From Crenobacter oryzisoli (GTDB lineage: Bacteria; Pseudomonadota; Gammaproteobacteria; Burkholderiales; Chromobacteriaceae), in contig NZ_JAUEDK010000026.1 in the NCBI RefSeq assembly GCF_030385785.1, forward strand, positions 1-64,000: DNA of 64,000 bases. The letters run 5' to 3'. Shown here one piece after another: positions 52,582 to 61,385 of the stretch; position 1 is the first letter of the stretch, and every line of letters begins with the position of its first letter. The notes below the pieces were generated by a model. The model worked only from the letters and a program-made list of their open reading frames with translations, had not been told where the DNA came from and did not search any database. A program made the translations under genes and the position numbers.

Positions 52582-52824
52582 TCAGCCTGCCGCGTCGAGC
52601 AGGCTGTGGCCCTTGTCGGTCAACCACAGCAGGCGGCGCGCGCCGTCTTCGCGCAGTTCGACCAGGCCCGGCCCCGGCAGCGTGGGGCTGTCGCCCAATG
52701 CCGCCAGCAGGCGATAGAGCTCGCTCTGGCCGAGGCCCAACACCTTGCAGGCGCGCGGCAGCGACACGCCGTCCTGTTCGGCCAACAGTGCGAGCAGCGC
52801 CAGCGCCTGGTCCTGCTGGCTCAT
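52582..52824 (-). CDS. Small winged-helix protein coupled to the molybdoenzyme gene
   Basis: 80 residues from the ATG at 52824, which overlaps the molybdoenzyme stop as ATGA. The sequence LPRACKVLGLGQSELYRLLAAL and LVELREDGARRLLWLTDKGHSLL form a minimal winged helix. It could be a chaperone-like or DNA-binding accessory; similar tiny ORFs follow FdhF/YdeP genes in relatives as I recall. Function not established. Confidence 0.65.
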   Translation of the reverse strand: MSQQDQALALLALLAEQDGVSLPRACKVLGLGQSELYRLLAALGDSPTLPGPGLVELREDGARRLLWLTDKGHSLLDAAG

Positions 52825-55070
52825 AGCGCGTGGCTCAGCCGCACCGGGATCGACTTCGACGCTGGGGTGCGCGCCTTGTCGGCCACGTTGGATAGCGGCA
52901 CCAGGCTGTTGGTCTCGGGGAAGTAGCTGGCGAGGCAGCCCTCCGGGATGTCGTATTCGACCAGCAAGAAGCGCCGCGCTACGCGCTCGCCGTCGTCCCA
53001 CAGCGAGGTCATGTCCACCCACTGGCCGGCTTGCATGCCGAGCCGGGCCAGGTCCTGCTTGTTGATGAAGCAGACGCGGCGATGACCGAACACGCCGCGG
53101 TAACGGTCGTCGAGGCCATAGACGGTGGTGTTGTACTGATCGTGGCTGCGCACCGTCATCAGGTTGAACAGCGGGCCGTCGCCCAGTTTGGTCTCGAAGC
53201 GTTGGCGATCTGGCAGCGGATGCGAGATCAGCCGAGCCCGCGCGCCGGCGGTGCGCCAGCGCTGCTCGCGCGCGGCGTTGCCGAGGTAAAAGCCGCCCGG
53301 CACGTGCACCCGCGCGTTGAAGTCGGCGAAGCCGTCGACCACTTCGGCGATCTTGTCACGGATGCGGTCGTAGTCTTCGACCAGCCACAGCCACGGCGTC
53401 TTGCTCTGCGGCAGCGTGGCCGCTGCCAGGCGCGCCACGATGGCGGGCTCGGACAAGAGGTTGGCCGAAGCAGGCGCGTTCATGCCGGTGGAGATGTGCA
53501 CCATGCTCATCGAGTCTTCCACTGTCACGCCCTGCACGCCGCCTGCCTGGCGGTCGATCTCGGTGCGGCCGAGGCAGGGCAGGATCAGCGCCTGCTCGCC
53601 GTGCACCAGGTGCGAGCGGTTGAGCTTGGTGGTGACATGGACGGTGAGCCGACAGTTGCGCAGCGCCTGGTGGGTGCGCTCGGTGTCCGGCGTGGCGGTG
53701 GCGAAGTTGCCGCCCATCGCGAAGAAGACCTTGCCCTCGCCGGAGAGCATCGCCGCGATGGCACCGACCACGTCGTGGCCGTGCTCGCGCGGCGGGGTGA
53801 AATCGAACGCCGCGCCGAGCTTGTCGAGGAAGGTGGCGGCAGGCTTCTCGTTGATGCCCATGGTACGGTCGCCCTGGACATTGGAGTGGCCGCGCACCGG
53901 GCAGGCGCCGGCGCCGGGCTTGCCGATATTGCCCTTCAGCAACAGCAGGTTGACGATCATCTGGATCGTCGCTACCGAATGGCGGTGCTGGGTGATGCCC
54001 ATGCCCCAGGTGCAGATGGTCGCGTTGCTTGCGGCGTAGACGGCGGCGGCCTCGCGGATCTGCGCCTCGGTCAGGCCCGACGATTCCTCCAGCGCTGGCC
54101 ACGCTTCGGCCAACACCTCGTCGCGCAAGGTATCGAAACCGTCGGTGTGCGCAGCGATGAAGTTGCGGTCGAGTGCATCGGTTTCCAGCAGCACCTTGAT
54201 GATGCCTTTTACCACGGCCAGGTCGCCGCCGATGCGCGGCTGGAAGTACAGCGAAGCCAGCTCAGTGGCGCCGCCGGTCAGCATCTCCACCGGGCTTTGC
54301 GGGTCGGTGAAGCGCTCCAGCCCCCGCTCCTTCAGCGGGTTGAACACCACGATGCGGCAACCGCGCTTGGCCGCCGCGCGCAGCTCGCCGAGCATGCGCG
54401 GATGGTTGGTGCCGGGGTTCTGGCCGAAGATGAAGATCGCCTCGGCCTGGGTGAAGTCGTCCAGCGTGATGGTGCCCTTGCCGACGCCAATCGCCTCGAT
54501 CATGCCGACGCCGGACGGCTCGTGGCACATGTTCGAGCAGTCGGGCAGATTGTTGGTACCGAACTCGCGCGCGAACAGCTGGTAGAGGAAGGCCGCCTCG
54601 TTCGAGGTGCGCCCGGAGGTGTAGAACAGCGCCTGGTCGGGGTGGTCGAGCGCGTTGAGCTCGCGCGCGACCAGCGCGAAGGCGTCGTCCCAGGCGATCG
54701 GCCGGTAATGGTCGCTGGCCGCGTCGTACACCATCGGCTCGGTGAGCCGGCCCTGCGATTCCAGGAAGTAGTCGTCCTGGTCGGCCAACCAGGCGACGCT
54801 GTATTTTTCGAAGAACGCCGTGTCGACGGTGCGCTTGGTCGCTTCGGCGGCGACGGCTTTGACGCCGTTTTCGCAGAACTCGAAGGTGGAGTGGTGGTTG
54901 CGGTCGGGCCAGGCGCAACCCGGACAGTCGAAGCCGTCCGGCTGGTTGGAATGCAGCAGGGTGGCGATGCCCTTCTGCAGGATGCCCTGTTCGCTGATGT
55001 GCTTGAGCGAGCTTTTCAGGGCGCCCCAGCCGCCGGCGGGTTGCTTGTAGAGTTTGATGCGCTGAGTCAC
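52821..55070 (-). CDS. FdhF/YdeP-family molybdopterin oxidoreductase
   Basis: 749 residues (E. coli YdeP 759), GTG start at 55070. The cofactor-binding region shows DCPGCAWPD near residue 50, YTSGRTSNEAAFLYQLFARE, and SNMCHEPSG where Cys sits in the position seen in YdeP-like enzymes. The C-terminal MopB domain includes LMTVRSHDQYNTTVYG. The family resembles formate dehydrogenase H alpha, but substrate is unknown and E. coli YdeP is linked to acid resistance. No partner electron-transfer subunit in the neighbourhood. Confidence 0.85.
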   Translation of the reverse strand: MTQRIKLYKQPAGGWGALKSSLKHISEQGILQKGIATLLHSNQPDGFDCPGCAWPDRNHHSTFEFCENGVKAVAAEATKRTVDTAFFEKYSVAWLADQDDYFLESQGRLTEPMVYDAASDHYRPIAWDDAFALVARELNALDHPDQALFYTSGRTSNEAAFLYQLFAREFGTNNLPDCSNMCHEPSGVGMIEAIGVGKGTITLDDFTQAEAIFIFGQNPGTNHPRMLGELRAAAKRGCRIVVFNPLKERGLERFTDPQSPVEMLTGGATELASLYFQPRIGGDLAVVKGIIKVLLETDALDRNFIAAHTDGFDTLRDEVLAEAWPALEESSGLTEAQIREAAAVYAASNATICTWGMGITQHRHSVATIQMIVNLLLLKGNIGKPGAGACPVRGHSNVQGDRTMGINEKPAATFLDKLGAAFDFTPPREHGHDVVGAIAAMLSGEGKVFFAMGGNFATATPDTERTHQALRNCRLTVHVTTKLNRSHLVHGEQALILPCLGRTEIDRQAGGVQGVTVEDSMSMVHISTGMNAPASANLLSEPAIVARLAAATLPQSKTPWLWLVEDYDRIRDKIAEVVDGFADFNARVHVPGGFYLGNAAREQRWRTAGARARLISHPLPDRQRFETKLGDGPLFNLMTVRSHDQYNTTVYGLDDRYRGVFGHRRVCFINKQDLARLGMQAGQWVDMTSLWDDGERVARRFLLVEYDIPEGCLASYFPETNSLVPLSNVADKARTPASKSIPVRLSHAL

Positions 55071-55175
55071 GGTGTCGACGCGGATGAGCGGTAGATGCCC
55101 AGATTATCGCAGATCGACGCCGAGGTTGGCCGAACCGTTCGGGATTCGACCAACCTTGCACACAGGACGTTGTAA

Positions 55176-56330
55176 TTACAGCGCGGCGAGCGCTTGTTCG
55201 AGATCAGCGATCAGTGCCGCCTCGCTTTCGATGCCCACCGACAGTCGGATCAGGCTGTCGTCGATGCCGAGCGCGGCGCGGCGTTCCGGCGCGAGGCCGG
55301 CGTGGGTCATCTTGGCCGGAACGCACACCAGGCTTTCCACCCCGCCCAAGCTTTCGGCCAAGGTAAAGAGCTTGCTCCTCGCCAGCACCCGCTGAACCGC
55401 CGCCGCGTCGCCCTTCAGGCGGAACGACACGATGCCACCGTAACCGTTCTGCATCTGGCGGCGTGCCAGTTCGTGCTGCGGATGGCTCGGCAGGCCCGGG
55501 TAGAACACCCGCTCGACGCCCGGCTGCGTTTCGAGCCAGTGCGCGATCGCCAGCGCGTTGCGGCTGTGCTGCTCGACGCGCAAGGCCAGCGTGCGGATAC
55601 CACGCAGCACCAGGAAGCTCGGGAAGGCATCGAGGATGGCGCCGGTAGCGTTGTGCAAAAAGGCGAGCTGCTCGGCAAGGTCGGGCCTGTCGTTCGACAC
55701 TACCGCGACGCCGGCGATCACGTCCGAGTGGCCGTTCAGGTATTTGGTCGCCGAGTGCAGCGAGATGTCGAAGCCGTAGGCGAGCGGCTGCTGCAGCACC
55801 GGCGAGGCGAAGGTGTTGTCGGCGACAGCGATCAGGCCATGGCGCTTGGCGATGGCGGCGAGCGCGGCCAGGTCCGCCAGCTTGTTCAGCGGATTGGACG
55901 GGGTCTCCACCCACAAGAGCCGGGTGTTCGGGCGGATCGCCGCCTCCAGCGCAGCGAGGTCGGCCGAATCGACGTAGCTGACGTCGAGGTTGGCCGAAGG
56001 CTTGCGCACCCGGTCGAACAGCCGCACCGTGCCGCCGTACAGGTCGTCGATGGCGACGATGTGGCTGCCGGCCGGCAGCAGGTCGAGCACGGTGGCGATG
56101 GCGGCCAGGCCCGAGGCGAACGCGTAGCCCTGGCGGCCGCCTTCCAGCTCGGCGACGGCGCGCTCCAGCGCCTCGCGGGTGGGGTTCTGCGAACGCGAGT
56201 ATTCGTAGCCGCTGTGCTCGCCCGGCGCGTTCTGCCGGTAGGTCGAGGTGGCGTAGATCGGCGGGATCACCGCGCCGAACGGGTCCTGGTGCTGGCCGGC
56301 GGTGACCGAGAGGGTGTGGAAGTCGCTCAT
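55176..56330 (-). CDS. Cystathionine gamma-synthase/gamma-lyase family PLP enzyme
   Basis: 384 residues from ATG 56330. Cys/Met-metabolism PLP fold; Schiff-base Lys196 in SLHSATKYLNGHSD, and YEYSRSQNPTREALE plus YGGTVRLFDR around the cofactor. MetB and gamma-lyase (MccB/CTH) cannot be split by eye. Being next to cystathionine beta-synthase suggests reverse transsulfuration: homocysteine to cystathionine to cysteine. Confidence 0.87.
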   Translation of the reverse strand: MSDFHTLSVTAGQHQDPFGAVIPPIYATSTYRQNAPGEHSGYEYSRSQNPTREALERAVAELEGGRQGYAFASGLAAIATVLDLLPAGSHIVAIDDLYGGTVRLFDRVRKPSANLDVSYVDSADLAALEAAIRPNTRLLWVETPSNPLNKLADLAALAAIAKRHGLIAVADNTFASPVLQQPLAYGFDISLHSATKYLNGHSDVIAGVAVVSNDRPDLAEQLAFLHNATGAILDAFPSFLVLRGIRTLALRVEQHSRNALAIAHWLETQPGVERVFYPGLPSHPQHELARRQMQNGYGGIVSFRLKGDAAAVQRVLARSKLFTLAESLGGVESLVCVPAKMTHAGLAPERRAALGIDDSLIRLSVGIESEAALIADLEQALAAL

Positions 56331-56473
56331 GGGGATTCCTTGGTGTTGTCGGGGCCGCGTCAAGTGCTAGCCCCACATCTTGCTGCGCATCTCCGATGCG
56401 TCATTGATAGTGGGACGCTGGAAAAACCCGGTGGAACGGCCCGAACAGTGCGGTCCGGGTTGTCGTCCGTGGC

Positions 56474-57844
56474 TCATTGGCGAGTCAGCCGCTGGCGCCA
56501 ATAGGTCAGCAAATCCGCCTGCGTGATCAGGCCGACGAAGCGGTCGCCGTCGATCACCAGCGCGGTCAGGTCCTCGTTGAACAGCTGCAGCAGGTCCTGC
56601 ACCGAGGCGTCGGGCGACAGCACCCGCACCTGCTTCGTCATCGCCTTCGACACCGGTTCGAGGAAGTTTTCCGGCTCGCCGTGCACGAACACGAGCAGGT
56701 CCCATTCGTCGATGATGCCGACCACGTGCCCATCGTCGAGCACCGGCAGCTGCGACACGTCGTTCAGGCGCATGCGCTGGTAGACCTGGGTCAGCGGCTC
56801 GCCCGGCGCACACACGATCGCCTCGCCGCGCGCATGCTTGCGCGGGATCAGGTCGGTGATGTTGCCGACCTTCGGCAGGGTTAACAGGCCCTGGTCGAAC
56901 AGCCAGGAGTCGTTGTAGAACTTCGACAGATACTTGTTGCCGCTGTCGCAGATGAAGGTGACGACGCGCTTGCGCTTGGTCTGCGCGCGGCAGTAGCGCA
57001 GCGCGGCGGCGAGCAGGGTGCCCGATGAGGAGCCGGCCAGGATGCCCTCGTGGTGCAGCAGGTCGCGGGCGGCCTCAAAGCTTTCCATGTCGCTGATGCT
57101 GTACGCGGTCTTGACGCGGGAGAGGTCCGCCTGCGGCGGCACGAAGTCCTCGCCGATGCCTTCGACCAGCCAGCTGCCGGGCTCGCCGTGACTGCCGGTG
57201 TTGACCACGTCGGCGAGGATCGAACCTGCCGGGTCGGCCAGCACGAACTCGGTGTTGGGCGAGTGCTTGGCGAAGAAGCGCGACAGCCCGGTGAGGGTGC
57301 CGCTCGTGCCGACGCCGACGACGATGGCGTCGACCTCATGGTCGAGCTGCTCCCACAGTTCGGGAGCAGTGCCGGTCTCGTGCGCGAGCGGGTTGGTCGG
57401 GTTGTTGAACTGGTCGATGTAGTACGCGTTTGGCGTTTCGCCCGCGATGCGCGCGGCCAGATCCTGGTAGTACTCGGGGTGGCCCTTGCCGACGTCGGAA
57501 CGGGTCAACACCACGTGGGCGCCGAGTGCCTGCAGGTGCAGGATCTTCTCGCGGCTCATCTTGTCGGGCACCACCAGTGTCAGCTTGTAGCCCTTGCGCA
57601 CGGCCACCAGCGCGAGGGCGAGCCCCGTGTTGCCGGCGGTTGCCTCGATGATGGTGTCGCCCGGTTTCAGCTTGCCGTCGCGTTCGGCCGCCTCGACCAT
57701 CGCCAGCGCGATGCGGTCCTTGATCGAGCCGCCGGGGTTCTGGCTTTCCAGTTTCAGGTACAGCTCGCACGGCCCGGTGTCGAGCTGCGTGACCCTGACG
57801 ACCGGGGTGTTGCCGATCAGGGCCAGTACGGAAGAGTAAGACAT
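56474..57844 (-). CDS. Cystathionine beta-synthase with C-terminal CBS-domain pair
   Basis: 456 residues from ATG 57844. PLP domain with Lys42 in PGGSIKDR, substrate loop EATAGNTG, phosphate loop GVGTSGTLTG. Residues about 340-456 are two CBS motifs (LTQVYQRMRLNDVSQLPVLDD and VQDLLQLFNEDLTALVIDGD). No N-terminal heme domain. It should join serine and homocysteine to cystathionine, perhaps gated by adenosyl ligands at the CBS pair. Confidence 0.87.
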   Translation of the reverse strand: MSYSSVLALIGNTPVVRVTQLDTGPCELYLKLESQNPGGSIKDRIALAMVEAAERDGKLKPGDTIIEATAGNTGLALALVAVRKGYKLTLVVPDKMSREKILHLQALGAHVVLTRSDVGKGHPEYYQDLAARIAGETPNAYYIDQFNNPTNPLAHETGTAPELWEQLDHEVDAIVVGVGTSGTLTGLSRFFAKHSPNTEFVLADPAGSILADVVNTGSHGEPGSWLVEGIGEDFVPPQADLSRVKTAYSISDMESFEAARDLLHHEGILAGSSSGTLLAAALRYCRAQTKRKRVVTFICDSGNKYLSKFYNDSWLFDQGLLTLPKVGNITDLIPRKHARGEAIVCAPGEPLTQVYQRMRLNDVSQLPVLDDGHVVGIIDEWDLLVFVHGEPENFLEPVSKAMTKQVRVLSPDASVQDLLQLFNEDLTALVIDGDRFVGLITQADLLTYWRQRLTRQ

Positions 57845-57958
57845 GGCGTTACCTGCGATAGTCGACCCTTGTGGGGCCGGGGTTACTGATGCCGTCATGG
57901 GGCGGGGAGAGTGGCCGGGGCGGCAGAGGGTCGCTCCGCCGCTGTGGGTGTTATCAGC

Positions 57959-58741
57959 TTAGAACACCGGTACCACGGCCCCCTGATAACGGCTGTCGAT
58001 GAATTGACGTACGTCGCTCGACGTTAGCGCGGCGACCAGCTTTTTCAGCGTCGGGCTGTTGTGGTTGTCCGGTCGTGCGACCAGGATGTTGGCGTAGGGC
58101 GACTGGCTGTCCTCGATGAACAGCGCGTCGTGCCTCGGCTGCAGCTTGGCCTGCAGCGCGTAATTGGTGTTGATCAGTGCCAGGTCGACTTGGTCGAGCA
58201 CGCGCGACAGCGTCGCGCCCTCCAGCTCGCGGATCTGCAGCTTCTTCGGGTTAACGACGATGTCGCGGGCGGTGGACAGGATGTTGTTCGGGTCGCGCAG
58301 CCGAATCAGGCCGTTCTTCTGTAACAGCAGCAACGCACGCGCCGCGTTGGACGGGTCGTTCGGCACCGCCACCACCGCGCCGTCGCGCAGCTCGCTGAGC
58401 TTCCCGATCTTGCGCGAGTAGGCGCCGAACGGTTCGACGTGGATTGCCGCCACCGACACGAGCTGCGTACCCTTGGCCTTGTTGAAGCCGTCGAGGAAGG
58501 GCTTGTGCTGGAAGTAGTTAGCGTCGAGCTCCTTCTGCGCGACCGCGAAGTTTTCCTGCTGGCCGTTGGTGAACACTTTCACCTTCAGGTCGATGCCTTC
58601 CTTGGCGAGCACCGGCTTGATGTGTTCCAGAATCTCGGCGTGCGGCACCGCCTCGGCGCCGACGGTGAGGGTGTCGGCCTGGGCGGCCAAGCTCACGCCC
58701 AAGCCCAGGAGCGTCGAGAGAAGCAACTGTCGGGTCTTCAT
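57959..58741 (-). CDS. metQ: MetQ-family substrate-binding protein (first copy)
   Basis: 260 residues. Signal peptide ends SLAAQA-D; there is no lipobox Cys, unlike E. coli MetQ. NlpA fold: VGAEAVPHAEILEHIKPVLAKEGI, ANYFQHKPFLDGFNK and VAVPNDPSNAARALLLL. Binds methionine or a related sulfur compound. No metN/metI gene is in the window, so the permease lies elsewhere. 43 bp after the oxygenase gene. Confidence 0.87.
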   Translation of the reverse strand: MKTRQLLLSTLLGLGVSLAAQADTLTVGAEAVPHAEILEHIKPVLAKEGIDLKVKVFTNGQQENFAVAQKELDANYFQHKPFLDGFNKAKGTQLVSVAAIHVEPFGAYSRKIGKLSELRDGAVVAVPNDPSNAARALLLLQKNGLIRLRDPNNILSTARDIVVNPKKLQIRELEGATLSRVLDQVDLALINTNYALQAKLQPRHDALFIEDSQSPYANILVARPDNHNSPTLKKLVAALTSSDVRQFIDSRYQGAVVPVF

Positions 58742-58784
58742 CGGTATTCCCTCTGTGTTGGCGGATCAACGTCGGTCTAAAGGC

Positions 58785-59810
58785 TCAGGCGCGCGCCTTG
58801 AGCAGGTCAGCGTAATGGCGTTCGGCAACGTCCGGGTGGGAGCGCAGCCGACCCTTCAGCGTGTTCCAGCCCACCTCGTAGAACAGCGGGTTGGCCGGGT
58901 CGGTGGCCGGCCCCGGCGCTTCGGCGGCCAGGTGGGCGGGCAGCGGCAGCAGCGGCACGGTGGTGTCGAGACGCGGTCCGAGGAAGAAGGCCACGGACAG
59001 GCGGTCGCGGCCGGCCGGCGGGCTGGTCACGCGGTGCACGGTAGCGCGCAGATAGCCGTTGGACGCCAGTTCCAGCGATTCGCCGATATTGACCACGAAG
59101 CTGCCCGGCAGCGGCGGCACGCCGATCCAGCCGTGGGCAGTTTCCACCTCCAGGCCGGCCTGCTCGTCTTGCAGCAGCAGGGTCAGGAAACCGCTGTCCT
59201 TGTGGGCGCCCACGCCCTGTTCGTCGGACGTCGGCTCGTCCAGTCCCGGGTAGCGGATGATCTTCAGGTGCTGGATCGGCGCCTTGGCGAAGGCATCGTC
59301 GAAGATGTGTTCGGGTTGTTCCAATGCGGCGGCGAAGGCACGCAGCAGGCGGATGGCGACGCGGGTGACAGCGTCCTGCCAGGCGATCAGCATGGGGCGC
59401 AGTAGCGGCAGCGCCAGTGGCCACTGGTTCGGACCTTGCAGGCGGCGCCACGCAGGCGCCTCGGGCGGCGGGTTCAGCGCCGGGCGCTCGGCGCCCAGGT
59501 CGAGCTGTTCGCGCCAGTCGGGCTTGCCGCGGGTCAGCTCGCGGCCGGCGGCGGTGTAGCCGCGAAAGTGCGGCGAGTAGACCATGTCGATGGCGCGCTT
59601 GTCGGCCTTGGGCAGCGCAAAGAAATGGCGCGACTCGTCGATGACCTGGCGCACCTGGTGGCCGGGGATGCCGTGGCCGGTCAGGTAGAAAAAGCCGGTG
59701 TCGCGTGCGGCTCGGCGCAATTCATCGAGAAAGGCAGCACGCTCCGCTGGGCCAGCGTCGAAGCAGGAGAGGTCCAGCAGCGGTAACGCCAAGGGGGGCG
59801 ATGTACTCAT
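58785..59810 (-). CDS. 2-oxoglutarate/Fe(II) oxygenase, isopenicillin-N-synthase family
   Basis: 341 residues from ATG 59810. DIOX_N domain (LPLLDLSCFDAGPAER, TGFFYLTGHGIP) then the double-stranded beta-helix with His203-x-Asp205 (GAHKDSGF), His259 (TVHRVTSP) and Arg270-x-Ser for 2-oxoglutarate. Placed between two metQ genes, it probably acts on the substrate these proteins bring in, for example an S-containing amino acid or sulfonate. The substrate is unknown. Confidence 0.87.
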   Translation of the reverse strand: MSTSPPLALPLLDLSCFDAGPAERAAFLDELRRAARDTGFFYLTGHGIPGHQVRQVIDESRHFFALPKADKRAIDMVYSPHFRGYTAAGRELTRGKPDWREQLDLGAERPALNPPPEAPAWRRLQGPNQWPLALPLLRPMLIAWQDAVTRVAIRLLRAFAAALEQPEHIFDDAFAKAPIQHLKIIRYPGLDEPTSDEQGVGAHKDSGFLTLLLQDEQAGLEVETAHGWIGVPPLPGSFVVNIGESLELASNGYLRATVHRVTSPPAGRDRLSVAFFLGPRLDTTVPLLPLPAHLAAEAPGPATDPANPLFYEVGWNTLKGRLRSHPDVAERHYADLLKARA

Positions 59811-59990
59811 GATGACTCTTCCGGAAAAGCGGAGGCCCCGGCTGGGGCCGCTTTGAATGGGCTCACGCTCGGGGGGCGAGCGGCCAAGAAAGCCCAGTGC
59901 AACGGCTCCGACCAGCCGCCCGGCCATTGGCAGTACAAACGGTATGACAGGGCCGGGCAGCGTGGTCGGAAGGGTGCGGTCAGTCGCAGC

Positions 59991-60782
59991 TTAGAATGCC
60001 GGGATCACTGCGCCCTTGTACTTGGTCTCGATGAATTTCTTCGCCTCCGGGCTCGTCAGCGCGGCGGCCAGTTTGCGTACCGCATCGCTGTTCTTGTTGT
60101 CGGCGCGGGCCACCAGCAGGTTGGCGTACGGCGATTTGGTCTCGACGAACAGTGCGTCACGCTTCGGGTTGAGCTTGGCTTCGAGCGCGTAGTTGGCGTT
60201 GATCAGCGCCAGATCCACCTGGTTCAGCACGCGCGGCAGCGTGGCCGCCTCCAGCGCCTTGAACTTCAGCTGCTTCGGGTTGGCGGTAATGTCCTTCTCG
60301 GTGCTATTGATGTTGCTCGGGTCCTTCAGCTTGATCAGGCCGTTCTGTTGCAGCAGCAGCAGGGCGCGGGCGGTATTGGTCGGGTCGTTCGGAATGGCCA
60401 CGGTGGCGCCGTCCTTCAGATCGGCGACCTTCTTGATCTTCACCGAATAGGCGCCGAACGGTTCGATGTGGACCGGATTGCTGGCCACCACCAGATGGGT
60501 ACCGCGGTTCTTGTTGAACTGATCGAGGTAGGGGATGTGCTGATAGAAGTTGGCATCCAGGTGCTTGTCCTCTACCTGCAGGTTCGGCTGGATGTAGTCG
60601 TTGAACACTTTCACCTCCAGGTCGACGCCCTGTTTGGCGAGCTGCGGCTTGATCGCCTCGAGGATTTCGGCGTGCGGCACCGGCGAGGCGGCGACCACCA
60701 GCTTCACCGGGGCGGCGAGAGCGGTGGTGCTGAGAACGAGGGCGGCGAGCAGCGTGCTGGCTTTGGCGAGGGTGCGTTTCAT
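59991..60782 (-). CDS. metQ: MetQ-family substrate-binding protein (second copy)
   Basis: 263 residues, signal peptide ending TTALAA. NlpA fold like the downstream copy (SPVPHAEILEAIKPQLAKQGV, ANFYQHIPYLDQFNKNRG, VAIPNDPTNTARALLLLQ), about two-thirds identical by eye, so a tandem duplication split by the oxygenase gene. No lipobox. First gene of the metQ-oxygenase-metQ-cbs-metB row. Confidence 0.87.
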   Translation of the reverse strand: MKRTLAKASTLLAALVLSTTALAAPVKLVVAASPVPHAEILEAIKPQLAKQGVDLEVKVFNDYIQPNLQVEDKHLDANFYQHIPYLDQFNKNRGTHLVVASNPVHIEPFGAYSVKIKKVADLKDGATVAIPNDPTNTARALLLLQQNGLIKLKDPSNINSTEKDITANPKQLKFKALEAATLPRVLNQVDLALINANYALEAKLNPKRDALFVETKSPYANLLVARADNKNSDAVRKLAAALTSPEAKKFIETKYKGAVIPAF

Positions 60783-61385
60783 GATCGTTATCCTTCTGTG
60801 TGGGCTGTGTCGATAGGCAATAGCAGTCCAACGCCGCGCTCAAACGCGGGCGGACGAAAACGAAGTGGTAGTGTGGGTTTAGCGGCTACAACACCGGCGG
60901 CCAGCGGCGGCACCGAAGCGGGCCACGCTGGCCGAGTGCGGCCGTCGTGGTGAAGAGTGGTGAGAGGCGTGAGTGCTGTTTGTGTTCATCACGGTGGCTC
61001 CCGTTGACCCGGCCGGATAGACCGGGGTGATGGGGTGAGTGTCCGAAAGCGGTATCCGAATGAAGGGCAGTATATTCCGTTCGCAATAAAACCAAAAATG
61101 ATATGAAATGATTTTTAAATTCCAAAAAGATATTTTAGTGGTGAGCAGGTCAGCGCAGGCACCAGTACAGCTTGCGACCGGTTCTCCCCCTGAACAAACC
61201 GTGTCATTGCCCAATCCCCGGCGTGGCATTACGGGCATCATAGTGGTGGGCGCGTGTTCACACAGCCTCCGGCCATGGCTGCCATCGGAGATTCGAGCGG
61301 ACTCCTTCCGCTATCCCCGGGGCGATCAGAAATAAACGTTCTCTGAAGCAAGCGGGAACAGAGTGCAGTCTCGTAGTGCCTTGGA
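60783..61385. other. 603-bp intergenic promoter region
   Basis: No gene recognised. It contains an AT-rich core (61070-61140, with ATGATATGAAATGAT repeats) likely to hold the promoter of the metQ row. No S-box/SAM riboswitch fold was recognisable by eye. The end near 61386 belongs to the convergent side of the antiporter gene. Confidence 0.4.

Noticed and set aside
53031-55094. 687-residue plus-strand frame opposite the FdhF/YdeP gene
   Set aside because: Third-position GC bias keeps the complementary frame open; no recognisable domain.
55194-56504. 436-residue plus-strand frame opposite the cystathionine enzyme
   Set aside because: Same type of shadow frame, rich in Val/Gly/Arg/Gln; the minus strand holds a full PLP enzyme.
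60783-61385. SAM riboswitch upstream of the metQ row
   Set aside because: No S-box or SAM-II core could be recognised; only an AT-rich promoter-like region.
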